A DNA stretch of 64,000 nt from Paramecium pentaurelia (Eukaryota > Ciliophora > Oligohymenophorea > Peniculida > Parameciidae): positions 515,566 to 579,565 of the forward strand of contig CAJJDO010000023.1 of NCBI GenBank assembly GCA_905183005.1, read 5' to 3'. The notes under the pieces were generated by a model, which had not been told where the DNA came from, searched no databases, and saw only the letters and a list, made by a program, of their open reading frames with translations. Below are positions 23,746-36,675 of the stretch, piece after piece. Numbering within the stretch: the first letter of the stretch is position 1; each line of letters opens with the position of its first letter. A program made the translations under genes and the position numbers.

Positions 23746-26682
23746 TCATGGCAATCTAACAACTTAATCTGAATAAAGGATATGTGGCAGAACAGATTCA
23801 GCCTTGATGTGGTTTCCATTATTTAAAATAATCTATAATTTGACAAACATTTCTTTTCCATCAAAAGGTAGTTCAGGGAAATAAGCATAATTAGATCTTA
23901 CATTTCCAATCCATTATTTATCACTATATTTTGTAATACATAATAATATACTTAAAGACTCTGATAGTTTTAAGGAGTGGTTATAAATCTCCTAATTCTA
24001 ATTAGATATATAAATCATAGAGATTTGTAACACTCTCTTTCAACTAGATATTCTTGATATATTTAGTTGGATCTTTGAAATCTACATTGGCAATCTTCAT
24101 TTATTCTGTAAATCTATCATCATAAATGGCTAAACCTCCAATTAAACCATCAACTGCTTATTATTGCTAAGAAATATTCTCAATTTTTAGATAAACAGAT
24201 TTCAAACTTTTCCCTTAATTTAAAATTGTGTATTATGCAATATCCCAACCCTTATTTGTTAATATTTTAGTTGGTTTAAAAGTTTACAAACCCTTATCTC
24301 CAAATTTAAAAACCAAACTTAATGATAAAATCTTTTTATCAAAATTCTTCATATTGATACTTGCACTTATATTACCTTAAGGATCAATTCTAGTTTTGAA
24401 TAATTTTATAAGAAAACTTTTATTAACTTACAAATCTCCTTTAATTTTTATACAACTACTTCCATTCCATGCATCACTAAAAGTTATACTACTCTCCCAA
24501 TTATCTTGTATATCTTAACTCACAATCTTTTTTGTAGGATAACATAAGGAATAATCAAAATCATTCAAATTATCATAGTAACCCTTATAATGTGTAAACT
24601 TTTGACCATCAATATAATAGGCTTCTCCAACAGCATTATTGAAATATGTTTATAATGGGAATTCTTAATAAGTTTTTGGTTTTATCATTCTTAATAGATC
24701 CTTATTACTATCATAACTAATATAAACCATAGATTCACCAGTAAATTAAGTACCATAATTACCAGCCCATAATTCAACATCTTTTCCTACTTCTATAAAT
24801 TTAACATATTATGTATCATCTGTAGTTTTAATACTTAAAGTATGTTCTCTCCATTTATCATCAGCAACATTAACATTATCAATATTAAATTAAATTTCTT
24901 TCTTATTCACCTTTGTTGAAAATGAATCTATACTTGCAATACATTTATTTTATCTATCATATAATTCTATTCCAATTAGCTAATCATAATATTATTATTA
25001 ATTACATATAAATCCTCAAATTTTGGACCAGTTCCTTTTACTCTTGCATTGAATTATATAATACCTCCTTTATTTGAAGATACTAAATTTAATTAAATTG
25101 TATAAGTTCTGATACACCAATCAAAAGATGCAATAGCAGTCTCTTCTCCATTTTCTTGTACTATTTTCCATCCAGATCCTCCATTAGATGTAATTACCCA
25201 TTGATTTTTATGTTTATCAAATAAAGATACAGTATTTTTACCTTACCATAATGAATTATCATTTTAAATAAACTATGACCTACTATCATTTGAGGTCTCA
25301 TAAGTCCAAGCTTAACCAAAAATGGCTGTGGCTAATTATGCTTTTTTTATCTCTTACAATGCTATATGACTATCAAATTATCCACCTCCATATTGTCCTC
25401 TACCCCATATATCAATTCCTACGAATACATTATTCTTTTAATTTCCAGCATTCTTTTCTGTATTAGATAATTTATTCAAATTCCAATGATAATCACTAAA
25501 AAAGTAATTACAAGCTTAAAAGTATTTCATATTGTCTTCATTCAATTCAGATTACCATTTTAAAATTCCTTCAGCATTATGACTATCATAATACATCAAA
25601 ATAGCTCCTATTGATTATAATTTATCACTTAATTCTTTTATAAATTATATAAATAAATCTACGTTATCAACATTTGTTTCTATATTCAATAAATAACCAT
25701 CAAACTTATAGAATTAACAAATTTAAACTAGTTTATCAACATATTTTAAATTTAATATTTAATTAGTCAATGTATTATCATCTCCTTCTGTAATAATGGT
25801 TCCTAATATCCTAGTACCAAATTGATGACAAATATTAATATATGGTACAGTTGGAATAGTAATAAAAGTATGTGAAAAATAAACAAAAATGTCACAATGG
25901 GTCATGTAATAAAAACGATAACTATTTTATCTCATTGCATTTCCAAAACACCAAATATCTTCTTTATATCCACCTTACATATCATGACATACTAATAAAG
26001 GTTAATTTGTTGTTCTTGTAATTTTCTTTAGTTATTAAATTGGAAGTATTGTATATTCTTCATTAGGTTTCCAATTATCTAACTCTTCTATTGATTATAA
26101 TGGTTTGCTAAATGGTAATTTATATTTTATCTATCCAATATCATTTAAATCATTAAGAATAGATTTTTACATCTTTATTTCACCTTCTATTTGCATTTTT
26201 AATTCATTTTCTCTTACAAATCTAATCTATAAATTTCTTGTTATTCCTGTAAAGGCATTCAAATTACTTCTACTTCCTAAAAATATTCCCATCTTATTGG
26301 ATGTATAAGCAAATCTCTATTGAAGTTTTTAACTTTGAACATTAAAATTTGTAATCAAATTAATCTCATCATGGAATGATATAAATATTGGATACAATTT
26401 GTATAAAATGATTTATTGAATTGGAAATTTGTAGGTATTTTCCAAATATTGAATTATAAGTTCTCTTTATTTTAATGTTATTTTTATCAAAGGATTTCCA
26501 AGATTATCTTGAATATCAATTAATTCAATGATATTTTATTCCTGTTCTGCTAATATTATTTAAAATTAAACTATCCCAACATCAGATGGTGTTAATTATG
26601 TTAAATTAAAACGAACATGTTCAGGTATTAATTCCAATTAGCCATCCCTTTTAAGTCCTGAATTTAAAAAATAATTGCTCAT
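23746..26682 (-). CDS. ENGASE: Cytosolic endo-beta-N-acetylglucosaminidase (ENGase), glycoside hydrolase family 85
   Basis: Cleaves the chitobiose core of free or protein-linked N-glycans in the cytosol. The N-terminal part (MSNYFLNSGLKRDGQLELIP) has no signal peptide. The GH85 barrel shows YKEDIWCFGNAMRQNSYRFY, then CDIFVYFSHTFITIPTVP. HQFGTRILGTIITEG comes next. The catalytic strand is FDGYLLNIETN, with the Asn and Glu of the N-x-E motif. YYDSHNAEGILKWQSELN, YFFSDYHWN and GIDIWGRGQYGGG follow. The C-terminal half has beta-sandwich-like segments and ends VVRLP-stop. Short introns interrupt it, for example one of 28 nt near 23945-23972. At about 930 residues it is somewhat longer than animal ENGases. 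Stop 23746-23748, start 26680-26682. Confidence 0.92.
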
Positions 26683-27567
26683 AATTTTTCAATTAATTTT
26701 TTATTGTAAAAATTACTACTAAAACCTTAAATACTTCAATTATTATCGAATAATTCCCCATCAATTTATCAAGAGAAGAAAGAAAAAGATAAATTTATAT
26801 GTATATTATAATATGGAGTAAACTAAAAAATATATTAATTTCCATTTTTCAATTCAAATTCAATTTAGAATTATTCCAGAATTTTAATACTTAAATTTAA
26901 TTATTTCTGTTAATCCCTTAAACAAAATTAAAAGAAATTATCTTCGAAAATTATTAAATTTATTAATCAAATTCATTTATAATTGATTAATAAATTAACA
27001 TAATAATATAATTCAAATTGATAATATTGTATTTTAATAATAGATAATTTGCTTTTAGATTATTTTTTATTCATTCTGTATTTGAACATAATCTAAATTA
27101 AATCAATTCAAGTAATTATCATAATTAATAAATATTATGCTTATTTCTAAAGATAGGTATCAATATTTTGTATTTTTCTTTCAAACTATGTTATAAAACC
27201 ATTCTTCCTATATAATTTCTATTTAAATCATAATTCACTTATTGAAAATTTAATATTTAAATTAGTAAATCTTAATAGTATCTCATAATCAATTTAAATT
27301 AATAATTATATGAAATGAACTAAGTTTTGCTAACTTGAAAATTTCAAATCTAATTATTAATAATAAAATATTGGTTTGAGAAAAATAAATGAAATAAAAT
27401 AATTGTCTTTCATTAATTAAAAAAATGAAATGAAATCATAAAATATAATTACATATATTAGCTAATCTTTAAAATAAAAATATTAAATTTAAAGATTAAT
27501 AAACAACTTTAATAAATTATTAGAATATATATATATAAAAATAGTCTTAGATTAATTTATATATAAG
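26683..27567. other. Long AT-rich intergenic region
   Basis: 885 bp, long for this compact genome and very A+T-rich. It lies upstream of ENGase and downstream of the CDPK gene, both on the minus strand. I found no frame with domain-like content, no tRNA-like fold and no repeat. It may hold promoters or an unrecognised ncRNA. Confidence 0.6.
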
Positions 27568-29172
27568 TCAATTTTCAAAGCAATCTAATTCTTATTCCAG
27601 ATTGTTTTTATCATGATTACTGTTATATAAATTATCTTACATCATTTGACAAAACTACTCAAAATCAATTGTTTTCTGTTCCTCATTTTACATTATTTCT
27701 TAAAATAAAGAAATCAATTTCGATTAAGATAATTGTCTTCCTTCTCTCTCAAAGGCTTTTCTCACATCCTCTATTGTAATAAAGTTTTTATTATCACTAT
27801 CAAAATATTTGAATAGATTCCATAATCTTTCTTTGTTTAAAAAACTTTTACAATTCACTAAGGCACTCAAAAATGAAGTATATGTAATTTATGTATCTTA
27901 GGTAATATCATCATTAGAAGGATTGATATTATTAAATTTTTTAATCATCTAAACAAGTTCCTCTTCACTTTTCTTAAATCCTAGATTTGCCATAATTTAT
28001 AATAATTCTTAAATAGAGATTGTACCATTGCAATCCTTATCATAAGTAATAAAGACTTCTTTTAATTAAGATATTTGACTTTATGTAAGTTAATTTATTA
28101 ATATTTTAAGTGTTTCTTTTTTTAATTTAGATGAATTGGCATAAGTATGTAATAATCTGATTATTTTTTAATGATCATTATTGGTTAATTTTGATTAATG
28201 TGAACTTTATTTCATATTTTTAAACCATTAATGTTCTAATGCTTTTTCACAGGTAATTCTCTTTTTAGGTTATTTTACTAATAAGTTTTTAATCAAATCC
28301 TTAGCGTCAGAAGATACATGATCAAATACAGAAAAAGAGAAATCAACATCAGAATATTTGATTTAAACTTCTAACTTATCTAATTTCTTAGCCTAGAATG
28401 GTGGATTTCCACAAAGCAATACATGCATGATACAACCTAAAGACCATTCATCACATTAAAAAGAATAACTATAATTAAATTAATTTTTACTCTCCAGCTA
28501 TGATTTCAGGTGCTACATAAATTGGAGTCCCTACCTTACTATTCATTCTCTAAAGCTTTTAATTAATATTTCTAAATTTCTTGCTCAAACCAAAATCTAT
28601 TACCTTTATTGGAGCATCTTTTTCCTTTGAGGCAAACAGAATATTTTCTGGTTTTAGATCTCTATGAGCTATTCCCATAGAATGAAGATAATTAATTGCC
28701 GAAAACAATTGTTACATAATAACTTTGGATTCAGATTCTCCAATATAACCTAAAATTGATTATAATGTTGTTTAAAATACCTTACTCCACTATTCTTTCT
28801 AACAATTCTCCTCCACTACAATATTCCATCACAAAGTGATAATACATGTCATCTTCATATTCTTCAAATACTTTAATGATATTTGGATGATCCAATTGTG
28901 TAAGGATGTCTAACTCTCTAAGTACAAGGTAGAATTATTCTCGCATTCGATACTACTTGGACCATCGTGTTTACTTTATGAATAGTCTTTATTGCAAAGG
29001 CTTTCGAATCTCTGACACTGAAACCCACTTTTACAGTACCGAAACTTCCTGATCCTAAAACCTTTCCAAATCGGTAAAATTATCTTATGTTTTGTTTAGC
29101 AAATCTTTTTATTTCGCTTAAATGTTGCTTGTTTTGTCTAATTGGTTGCTGTTTCCCAGAGCAAACTCCCAT
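27568..29172 (-). CDS. Calcium-dependent protein kinase (CDPK) with N-terminal myristoylation signal
   Basis: Starts MGVCSGKQQP: Gly2 and Cys4 fit myristoylation plus palmitoylation, i.e. membrane targeting. A 22-nt intron joins AFAIKTIHK to YRMREQFYLVLRELDIL. Kinase motifs are GKVLGSGSFGTVKVG (P-loop), AIKTIHK (catalytic Lys), and DHPNIIKVFEEYEDD with HFVMEYCSGGELLER. The HRD/DFG region lies at about 28590-28680. Several EF-hands follow, including TYDKDCNGTISIQEL and, near the end, FDSDNKNFITIEDV, the latter missing the central glycine. The C-terminus is QMMQDNLYNSNHDKNNLEQ-like, then ELDCFEN-stop at 27568-27570. Domain order kinase-EF-hands is that of plant/alveolate CDPKs. Likely activated directly by Ca2+ at the membrane. 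Confidence 0.92.
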
Positions 29173-29602
29173 TAAATGATTAATATAATAAATAAATTAT
29201 ATTCAATATGTTTGTTATTTGTAAAATGTCTATTATATAGAATATAATAAATCACTAAAAAATAATGTATAGACATATGTTCAATGAAGTAAAATAATTT
29301 ATAATATGATTACAATCTTTATATTAAAATTAAATACTGAATTTTTATAAATATAATTAAAATACAATAGACCCTGGTTTAGTTTTAGTTTGAGTAATTT
29401 CAATTTTTAATTGAAAAACTATGATATATCAATTTATATCTATCTAAAATCAATATCTAATTATAAATAAATTATGGTGAAACTTTATTTAATAAGGGTT
29501 ATATTATAAATTTCTATATTTACAATAACTCTTAATTTCAAGAATTCGAAAAATTAATTTATATTTTATATGAATTTAACAATTAAAAAATGTAATAAAT
29601 TA
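29173..29602. other. Intergenic
   Basis: 430 bp of AT-rich sequence between the start of the CDPK gene and the stop of the ZNFX1-like gene. Nothing recognised. Confidence 0.7.
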
Positions 29603-32600
29603 TCAAAATATTTTGCAATTTTTATTTTTGCATTCTTGACATTCTAAAATAGATTAATCTTGTTCACAACATTTAATCTAAGCAAAATGGTTGTTACAAG
29701 ATTTACTAACTGAAATTTATTATTAACATAGTAAAATTTAATTATTTTCATAACATTTTATTTCAAGTTGATGAAAACATTTTGGGAATATTTTAAGAAT
29801 TTTCTATTCACATCTTAAACATGGAGTTCCACAAATTTATTAGCAAGGATGACCACAGTTTAATTAAATTTTACAAAGTTCTTAACATTTAATAGTATTT
29901 GGATCCTATTAACAAAAAGCTTTGTAAAAATGACCACAATTTAAAAGTATTTAGACCTATTATGAGCATGGATCACATTATTAATAACATTATTTTGTAC
30001 AATTAGAATTATGACCACAATTACTTTTTTTTGTACATGGGAATAAACATTATATTTTATTCAATACACTTTAATCATCTTTTTAAAAGCATTTAATAGA
30101 TTAATAATGACCACATTTTAAGACAACCTCACATAGTTAAGTGCAAGGTGAGCAAGGTTCATAACATTTATTTTGACAAGATATATTATGTCCACAAGAT
30201 CTTTATTTTTTACAAGGCATATCACATAATATATTAAATTTTTACATCCTTTAAAAGCACTTGATTTAGAATTAATGACCACAAACTAAATTTTTTTAAA
30301 TGTTAGCTTAACAAGGAGTACATTCATTATTAGTGTAACAAATATTATAACAAGGATAATTATGACCACACATTCTGGTTTTAATACACTATTAAGAGCA
30401 TTTATAATTCAATTAAACAAGAGAAATTTAACTGCATTCAATATCAATATAATGTTCACATTTAAGTTTCTATAATACTACTGATTTACAAGGTGTACAA
30501 GTTTCAAAACACAAATTAGTACATGGATAATAATGACCACATTCTCTAATTTTTATGCAATTTTCTTTACAATTAATAGGTTAGGATTATTAATAACAAT
30601 TAACAAGACACTAATGACTACAAGGTAAGGTCTTTAGAAAAGCTTATTCACATGGTTAACATGGTTCAATACATAATTTTTTACATAGATTGATATGACC
30701 ACATTCTCTAATTTTATTACAGGGCTCTTAGCATATTTATGTTTATTAAAATTCACAACATTTTATTTCTATTATGTGTCCACAATCTAACTTTTTATTT
30801 ACTATTTATAAACATGGGGAGCATTTATTTTCATAACATTTTGATAAACATACACTAGTATGGCCACATGATCTTTATAATAAACACGGTTCATGACAAA
30901 TAAATTATTGAAGTGAGATGTTAAATGAATGACATTCAAAATAATGATTATGATTACATGGCAAAGTGTGATTAATTATTTAAATGCATGGTGAACATTA
31001 TTCATAACATAAATTTGTGCATTATTAATCATGATTACAATCTCTTTTTCTAGTACATGTTTATTAACATTAATATTCTTAATTTTATTTATAACATTCT
31101 ATTTAGATTGAATGTCCACAGTTAAGTATTTTTGGTATCATCACTTAACAAGGTGAACATTCTTAATAACATTTATTTAGACAGGCTTAATCATGTCCAC
31201 ATTATCTTGGTTTTTGACATGCTTCTATACATCTGATTTCTTATTCTTTATTATCAGCTTCAAAGCAATTTACAATTACATAATGACCACATTTTAATTA
31301 TTTTTCTATTGAAAAATAACATGGGGAACATTATTCATGACATTTATTTTCACAAATTTATAAATAATGACCACATTCTCTCTTTTTTCTACAATTTTAT
31401 TAGCATATATGATTTTATTAATCTTTCTTCTATGAAATACATGGAAATTCAATTGTATGTCCACAGTCTAATTCAGTCTAAACTGGAAAATCACAAGGTG
31501 AACAATCTTCATAACAAAAATTTTTGCATTTAGTTTTATGTCCACATGGCCTTACTTTATTACATTCCTACATACAATTTCCACAATCAACATAACAAAT
31601 TTTATTACAAGTATGCCCACAGTTAAGAATTCTTTCGCATTGTTATTAACAAAATATATAATTATCCCTTTGATAACAAATAAATTTTTTTATATGAAGA
31701 CATTTAGGATATTATATTTAAACCTCTTTTAAACATTTTTATGTTTAAGGATTTGTTCCACAAATTGTTTTTATTTGGTGTTCACAAGACAATTATAAAT
31801 CAATTATTTCTTTGCATTAGCATTTATCTTTACATAATAATTTACATTTATGTCCACATTACATTACTCGATCACATTAAAATGGACAGGATTCTTCTGA
31901 ATGGTAATCACTGATATGACAATCCAAATTGCATAAATGATTGCAATTAGAATACATTTTTAGACATTTTTTATTACAAAAAAATGGTTTAATTTTCTTC
32001 CAATCTTCAGGGTACTTTATTTTTTGTAGATTACCATGGGGAATACATTTAGTATTAATATAATCGTTCAAATAATCCTTAATCTTAGCCAATTATATTA
32101 TTTTTTACCATAAACTACCATTGATTGAAGCTTTATAAATAAAATCAAAATTTCCAAATACGTATAAACCTATTCTTGCTCTTGATAAAGCTACATTAAT
32201 TCGATTTTCTATTTAAATATATCCTAATTTATTATTTTAATTGTTTCTTACTAAAGATAATATCACAATATCATTTTCTTCTCCTTAATAATTATCTACT
32301 GTTTATACTATTATATTATTATATCCAGATTTAAAAAATTAACTTTTTAATACTTAAGCCTGTCTCAAATATAAAGTAAGTACACTAATTTAAGTTTATT
32401 AATAACCACACTTACAAAGATATTGAACCATTTCAAATATCATTTAAGCTTCTAATTTATTTTCTTTTGATTTTTCATTTGAGGCTTCAGGCCATTTATG
32501 ATTAAAAAACACTAAATCTTTCTCCAAACCTTGAATTTCAATATTATTTTATTTATTAATATCTGGATGATCTTAATATGAATTACTATATATTAATCGT

Positions 32601-35600
32601 ATAAAATCTGCAAATTTAGATTTCATTCTTCTTTATTAAGTAAGTATAGCACTTGGAATGTCATTAAAAAATAATCTTTCAAATAAAGATACATCAGCAT
32701 TTTTTAATTTCATTTATAAGGAATAATTTTTTAATTTTGGTTTTAATTATTGATGATCTCCAATTAGAATCAAATGTTATAAATTTTTAGTAAGTATACT
32801 AGCAACATGAGATTCCAAAACTTCAGCAGCTTCCTCTATAATCATAATTTTTGTATTTAATTTTTCTAATTTTTTTGCTTATTTAGCAACACCAGTAACT
32901 GTTACTCCTACTATTTTCATACTATTCAATATTTTGATTTCATTTTCATCATATAATTCTTTAAGATTATTAGATAAATCTATAAATTATTGATATAAAC
33001 GACTAAATTTAACACTATCATTTTAATATCTAAGACTTTCTAAATAAATTAAGATCTATTCTATGTCATTAGGATTTAAATACCAAGGATTACCTTTTTG
33101 ATGAAAAACATAATTAATTATCTTTTGTATTGATTAAACATCATAATGAAGTAATTAAAAATTTTGTTACTTTTCATTAAATTATTTTATTGCATTATCC
33201 ACAGCAATTAGATCAAAATNTAGCCAATTATATTATTTTTTACCATAAACTACCATTGATTGAAGCTTTATAAATAAAATCAAAATTTCCAAATACGTAT
33301 AAACCTATTCTTGCTCTTGATAAAGCTACATTAATTCGATTTTCTATTTAAATATATCCTAATTTATTATTTTAATTGTTTCTTACTAAAGATAATATCA
33401 CAATATCATTTTCTTCTCCTTAATAATTATCTACTGTTTATACTATTATATTATTATATCCAGATTTAAAAAATTAACTTTTTAATACTTAAGCCTGTCT
33501 CAAATATAAAGTAAGTACACTAATTTAAGTTTATTAATAACCACACTTACAAAGATATTGAACCATTTCAAATATCATTTAAGCTTCTAATTTATTTTCT
33601 TTTGATTTTTCATTTGAGGCTTCAGGCCATTTATGATTAAAAAACACTAAATCTTTCTCCAAACCTTGAATTTCAATATTATTTTATTTATTAATATCTG
33701 GATGATCTTAATATGAATTACTATATATTAATCGTATAAAATCTGCAAATTTAGATTTCATTCTTCTTTATTAAGTAAGTATAGCACTTGGAATGTCATT
33801 AAAAAATAATCTTTCAAATAAAGATACATCAGCATTTTTTAATTTCATTTATAAGGAATAATTTTTTAATTTTGGTTTTAATTATTGATGATCTCCAATT
33901 AGAATCAAATGTTATAAATTTTTAGTAAGTATACTAGCAACATGAGATTCCAAAACTTCAGCAGCTTCCTCTATAATCATAATTTTTGTATTTAATTTTT
34001 CTAATTTTTTTGCTTATTTAGCAACACCAGTAACTGTTACTCCTACTATTTTCATACTATTCAATATTTTGATTTCATTTTCATCATATAATTCTTTAAG
34101 ATTATTAGATAAATCTATAAATTATTGATATAAACGACTAAATTTAACACTATCATTTTAATATCTAAGACTTTCTAAATAAATTAAGATCTATTCTATG
34201 TCATTAGGATTTAAATACCAAGGATTACCTTTTTGATGAAAAACATAATTAATTATCTTTTGTATTGATTAAACATCATAATGAAGTAATTAAAAATTTT
34301 GTTACTTTTCATTAAATTATTTTATTGCATTATCCACAGCAATTAGATCAAAATTAGCTTCTTTATAATAATTATTATAAGAGTGTGCTTCATCATCTGA
34401 ATCTAAATAAATATTTAAATCCTCATCTTCACTATAAAACTACTATTATTATAAACAGTCACTTTTTATTAAATGCTTAAATTATTCAGATTCTTAATAA
34501 AACTGATCCATTTTAAAATAATTAGACATTTCATCTTATTAGCTATTTTCAAGTGTATCATCTTCTGAATTATCACATTCAATCCAATAATTCACCAATT
34601 AGTCTTATTCTTACTAATTAATAAAAAATTCATAATTTAAATCATTATCCTCAATGAATTTTTTAATAATGATATTTTATAGCTCTGGCCAATATTTTTT
34701 AATATCTTTCGGTCGAATTATATAATCATATTTTAACATTCTTTCAATTAATTTGCTGATTTTCTATTTCAACTTGTTGAAAATTTAAAATTCAAAGTCA
34801 ATTTTCTATCTACATCTAATTTAACATTTTTATAATTCTGGATGTTTTGAAGCTCCTCCCAATCTTGCCACATCTTCGATAGGAACAAATTTTATTATAT
34901 GTTCTAAAAACTAATCCAAGGCATGATTTGTATAACAAACTATTAATATAGGAAAATTATTATTCAGTAAATTTTGATAAAGTATTCTAACAGCGAGAGC
35001 TCCACAATAGGTTTTACCTGTTCCAGGAGGACCTTAGATTAAAGCTACTTATTTTTAAAGCATTATTTTAATTGCATTTAATTGAGATCCATCCAAAGTT
35101 GAGTTTAATTCTGGCCATATAGGATTCAATATATTGAAGATATAACCTCTATATTAATCATTTTTTGAAAGATCAATTTCAAATTTCTATTTATTATTTA
35201 AATATTCAGGGTATTTAACATCGTTTTAATTTTCAACAATAATATTTTAAAAGGGTAAACTTGTTTTTGATTTCAAAGCTTATAAATAGTAGTGTATTGG
35301 TTCAACCAAACCATCAAATTAAATGAGTATTGTTTTTTAAGAGAATAAATTAAAAAATTGCATTATTGATGTATTAGGATCAATAAATGAAAATTCTAAT
35401 TATATTAAACCATATTCATATTCAGATTAATATTTATCCCTTTTTGTTATTACTCCAAATATTAATGGATAACATTCTATATTAGTTAAACATATTAATG
35501 AACCAGGCATTAGTATATTAGATTTTTCCCAATTTATTTTTTTCATTCCTTTTCCATCAAAATTAAATTATTTCACTTAAATTTTCCACATGATTTCAAA

Positions 35601-36572
35601 ATTATTCATATTTACTTATAACAATTCTAAATCATGATACAACTTTATTTGACTTGTTTTTGATTTGTCAATATTTTCAAATCCTAATTCATTTAAACTA
35701 ATTATTGCTTCTTTAAATTCTAATACGTAATCTTCTCTTAATAGGTTAAAATGATAATCAATATATCTATGAACATTTGTATTTTCTTTAGAAAGAATTT
35801 CTAATTTCCCAAATAATTAACTGTGCATACCAGAATTAGGAAAAAATTCTAAAGCTACAGGATAAATTGGAATTTACTACCATTCTAAAAATTAGTTGGA
35901 GGAGTATATTTAATTTAAAAGTTTATCAAATTTATTACATATTGAACTTATTTTACTTTAAAGCTTGGGGTTATATACTTCTATGATTTTTAATAGATTG
36001 TATACACTAGCAATGCTAGATTGCTTTAGGGCTTGATAATCAAGATCTTTCATAGTGAAAAATAAATGATACAAATCTATCAATTTTTAATCCAAATCTT
36101 CAATTGAGTTTTGATATAATTATAGCAAAGTGCATCTCTAGAAAATTATAGTGTTAAAGTTTGAACAGCTAAGTATCACATTAAAATTTTATTAATATGC
36201 TTCTCTTAAATTTTTTATTAAACTAGTATATGAATCATATGAGTTCGCACATATTCTTAAATTGAAAAATAGATCTTTAAGATTATTTTGATTATATAAT
36301 TCTTAAATAACTTTATTTTGATCTTTATCCGAAATTGTCTAAAAAAAAAGGTTGAATTATTCTTTTTTTTATTTCTGAATTTATTTTTCATTTTTTCTCT
36401 CAATTTTCTTCTATTCTATTATTCTTTATTCTCTTTATTAAGTATTTCTCTGTACCTTTTAGGGCTATTAATTTGATTGATAACATTTTGATTGTTAGTA
36501 ATATTAATCTTTTTAGTTGTATTTAGGTGTATAGATTTCGTCCTATTTTCTTTTTTCTTCATAATAATACAT
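29603..36572 (-). CDS. ZNFX1-like SF1 helicase with NFX1-type zinc fingers (internal assembly duplication)
   Basis: Large RNA-helicase-like protein, about 1,940 residues once the artificial duplication is removed. Order: polar N-terminus (MYYYEEKRKQDEIYTPKYN). A region with FFPNSGMHSQLFGKLEILSK comes next. The UPF1-like helicase core follows. Its motifs are I/Ia ALIQGPPGTGKTYCGALAV (near 34990-35045), ILIVCYTNHALDQFLEHI, II MIIEEAAEVLESHV, III LILIGDHQQLKP, V TVDNYQGEENDIVILSLVRN, and VI NRINVALSRARIGLYVFGN. A C-terminal array of about ten NFX1-like units follows (29.6-32.0 kb), each with CGH and repeated C-x2-C pairs, e.g. CTNLCYEQCSPC. It ends NKNCKIF-stop at 29603-29605. In animals and nematodes ZNFX1 acts in small-RNA inheritance and antiviral RNA sensing. 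A similar role here is inference. A 1134-bp block is duplicated around an N. Confidence 0.88.
32086..33219. repeat. Direct repeat copy 1 (1134 bp) in the ZNFX1-like gene
   Basis: Identical as far as I can read to 33221-34354 (offset 1135), separated by a single N. It covers helicase motifs II-VI. Keeping both copies would give the protein two halves of one helicase, so one copy is almost certainly an assembly error. Confidence 0.93.
33220..33220. other. Single-base N joining two repeat copies
   Basis: One N lies exactly between the two 1134-bp copies, typical of a forced contig join. Confidence 0.95.
33221..34354. repeat. Direct repeat copy 2 (1134 bp) in the ZNFX1-like gene
   Basis: Second copy of 32086-33219. 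Sequence continues uninterrupted from here into the upstream (N-terminal) part of the gene. Confidence 0.93.
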
Positions 36573-36675
36573 TTTCACTAAAATTTATTTTGTAATATTA
36601 TTTGTTTAAAAAAAAAGAGAAAATATATATTTGATTCTAATTATAACACAAACTTATAATGTTAATTAAAATAAT

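Noticed and set aside
26683..27567. Search for tRNA, snRNA or retained internal eliminated sequence in the longest gap
   Set aside because: No cloverleaf, box motifs or convincing TA-bounded TAYAGYNR ends could be identified by eye.
29603..32090. Regularly spaced repeats that might suggest a CRISPR array or satellite
   Set aside because: They are the coding repeats of NFX1-type zinc fingers (CGH and C-x2-C units about 60 codons apart), not identical DNA repeats.
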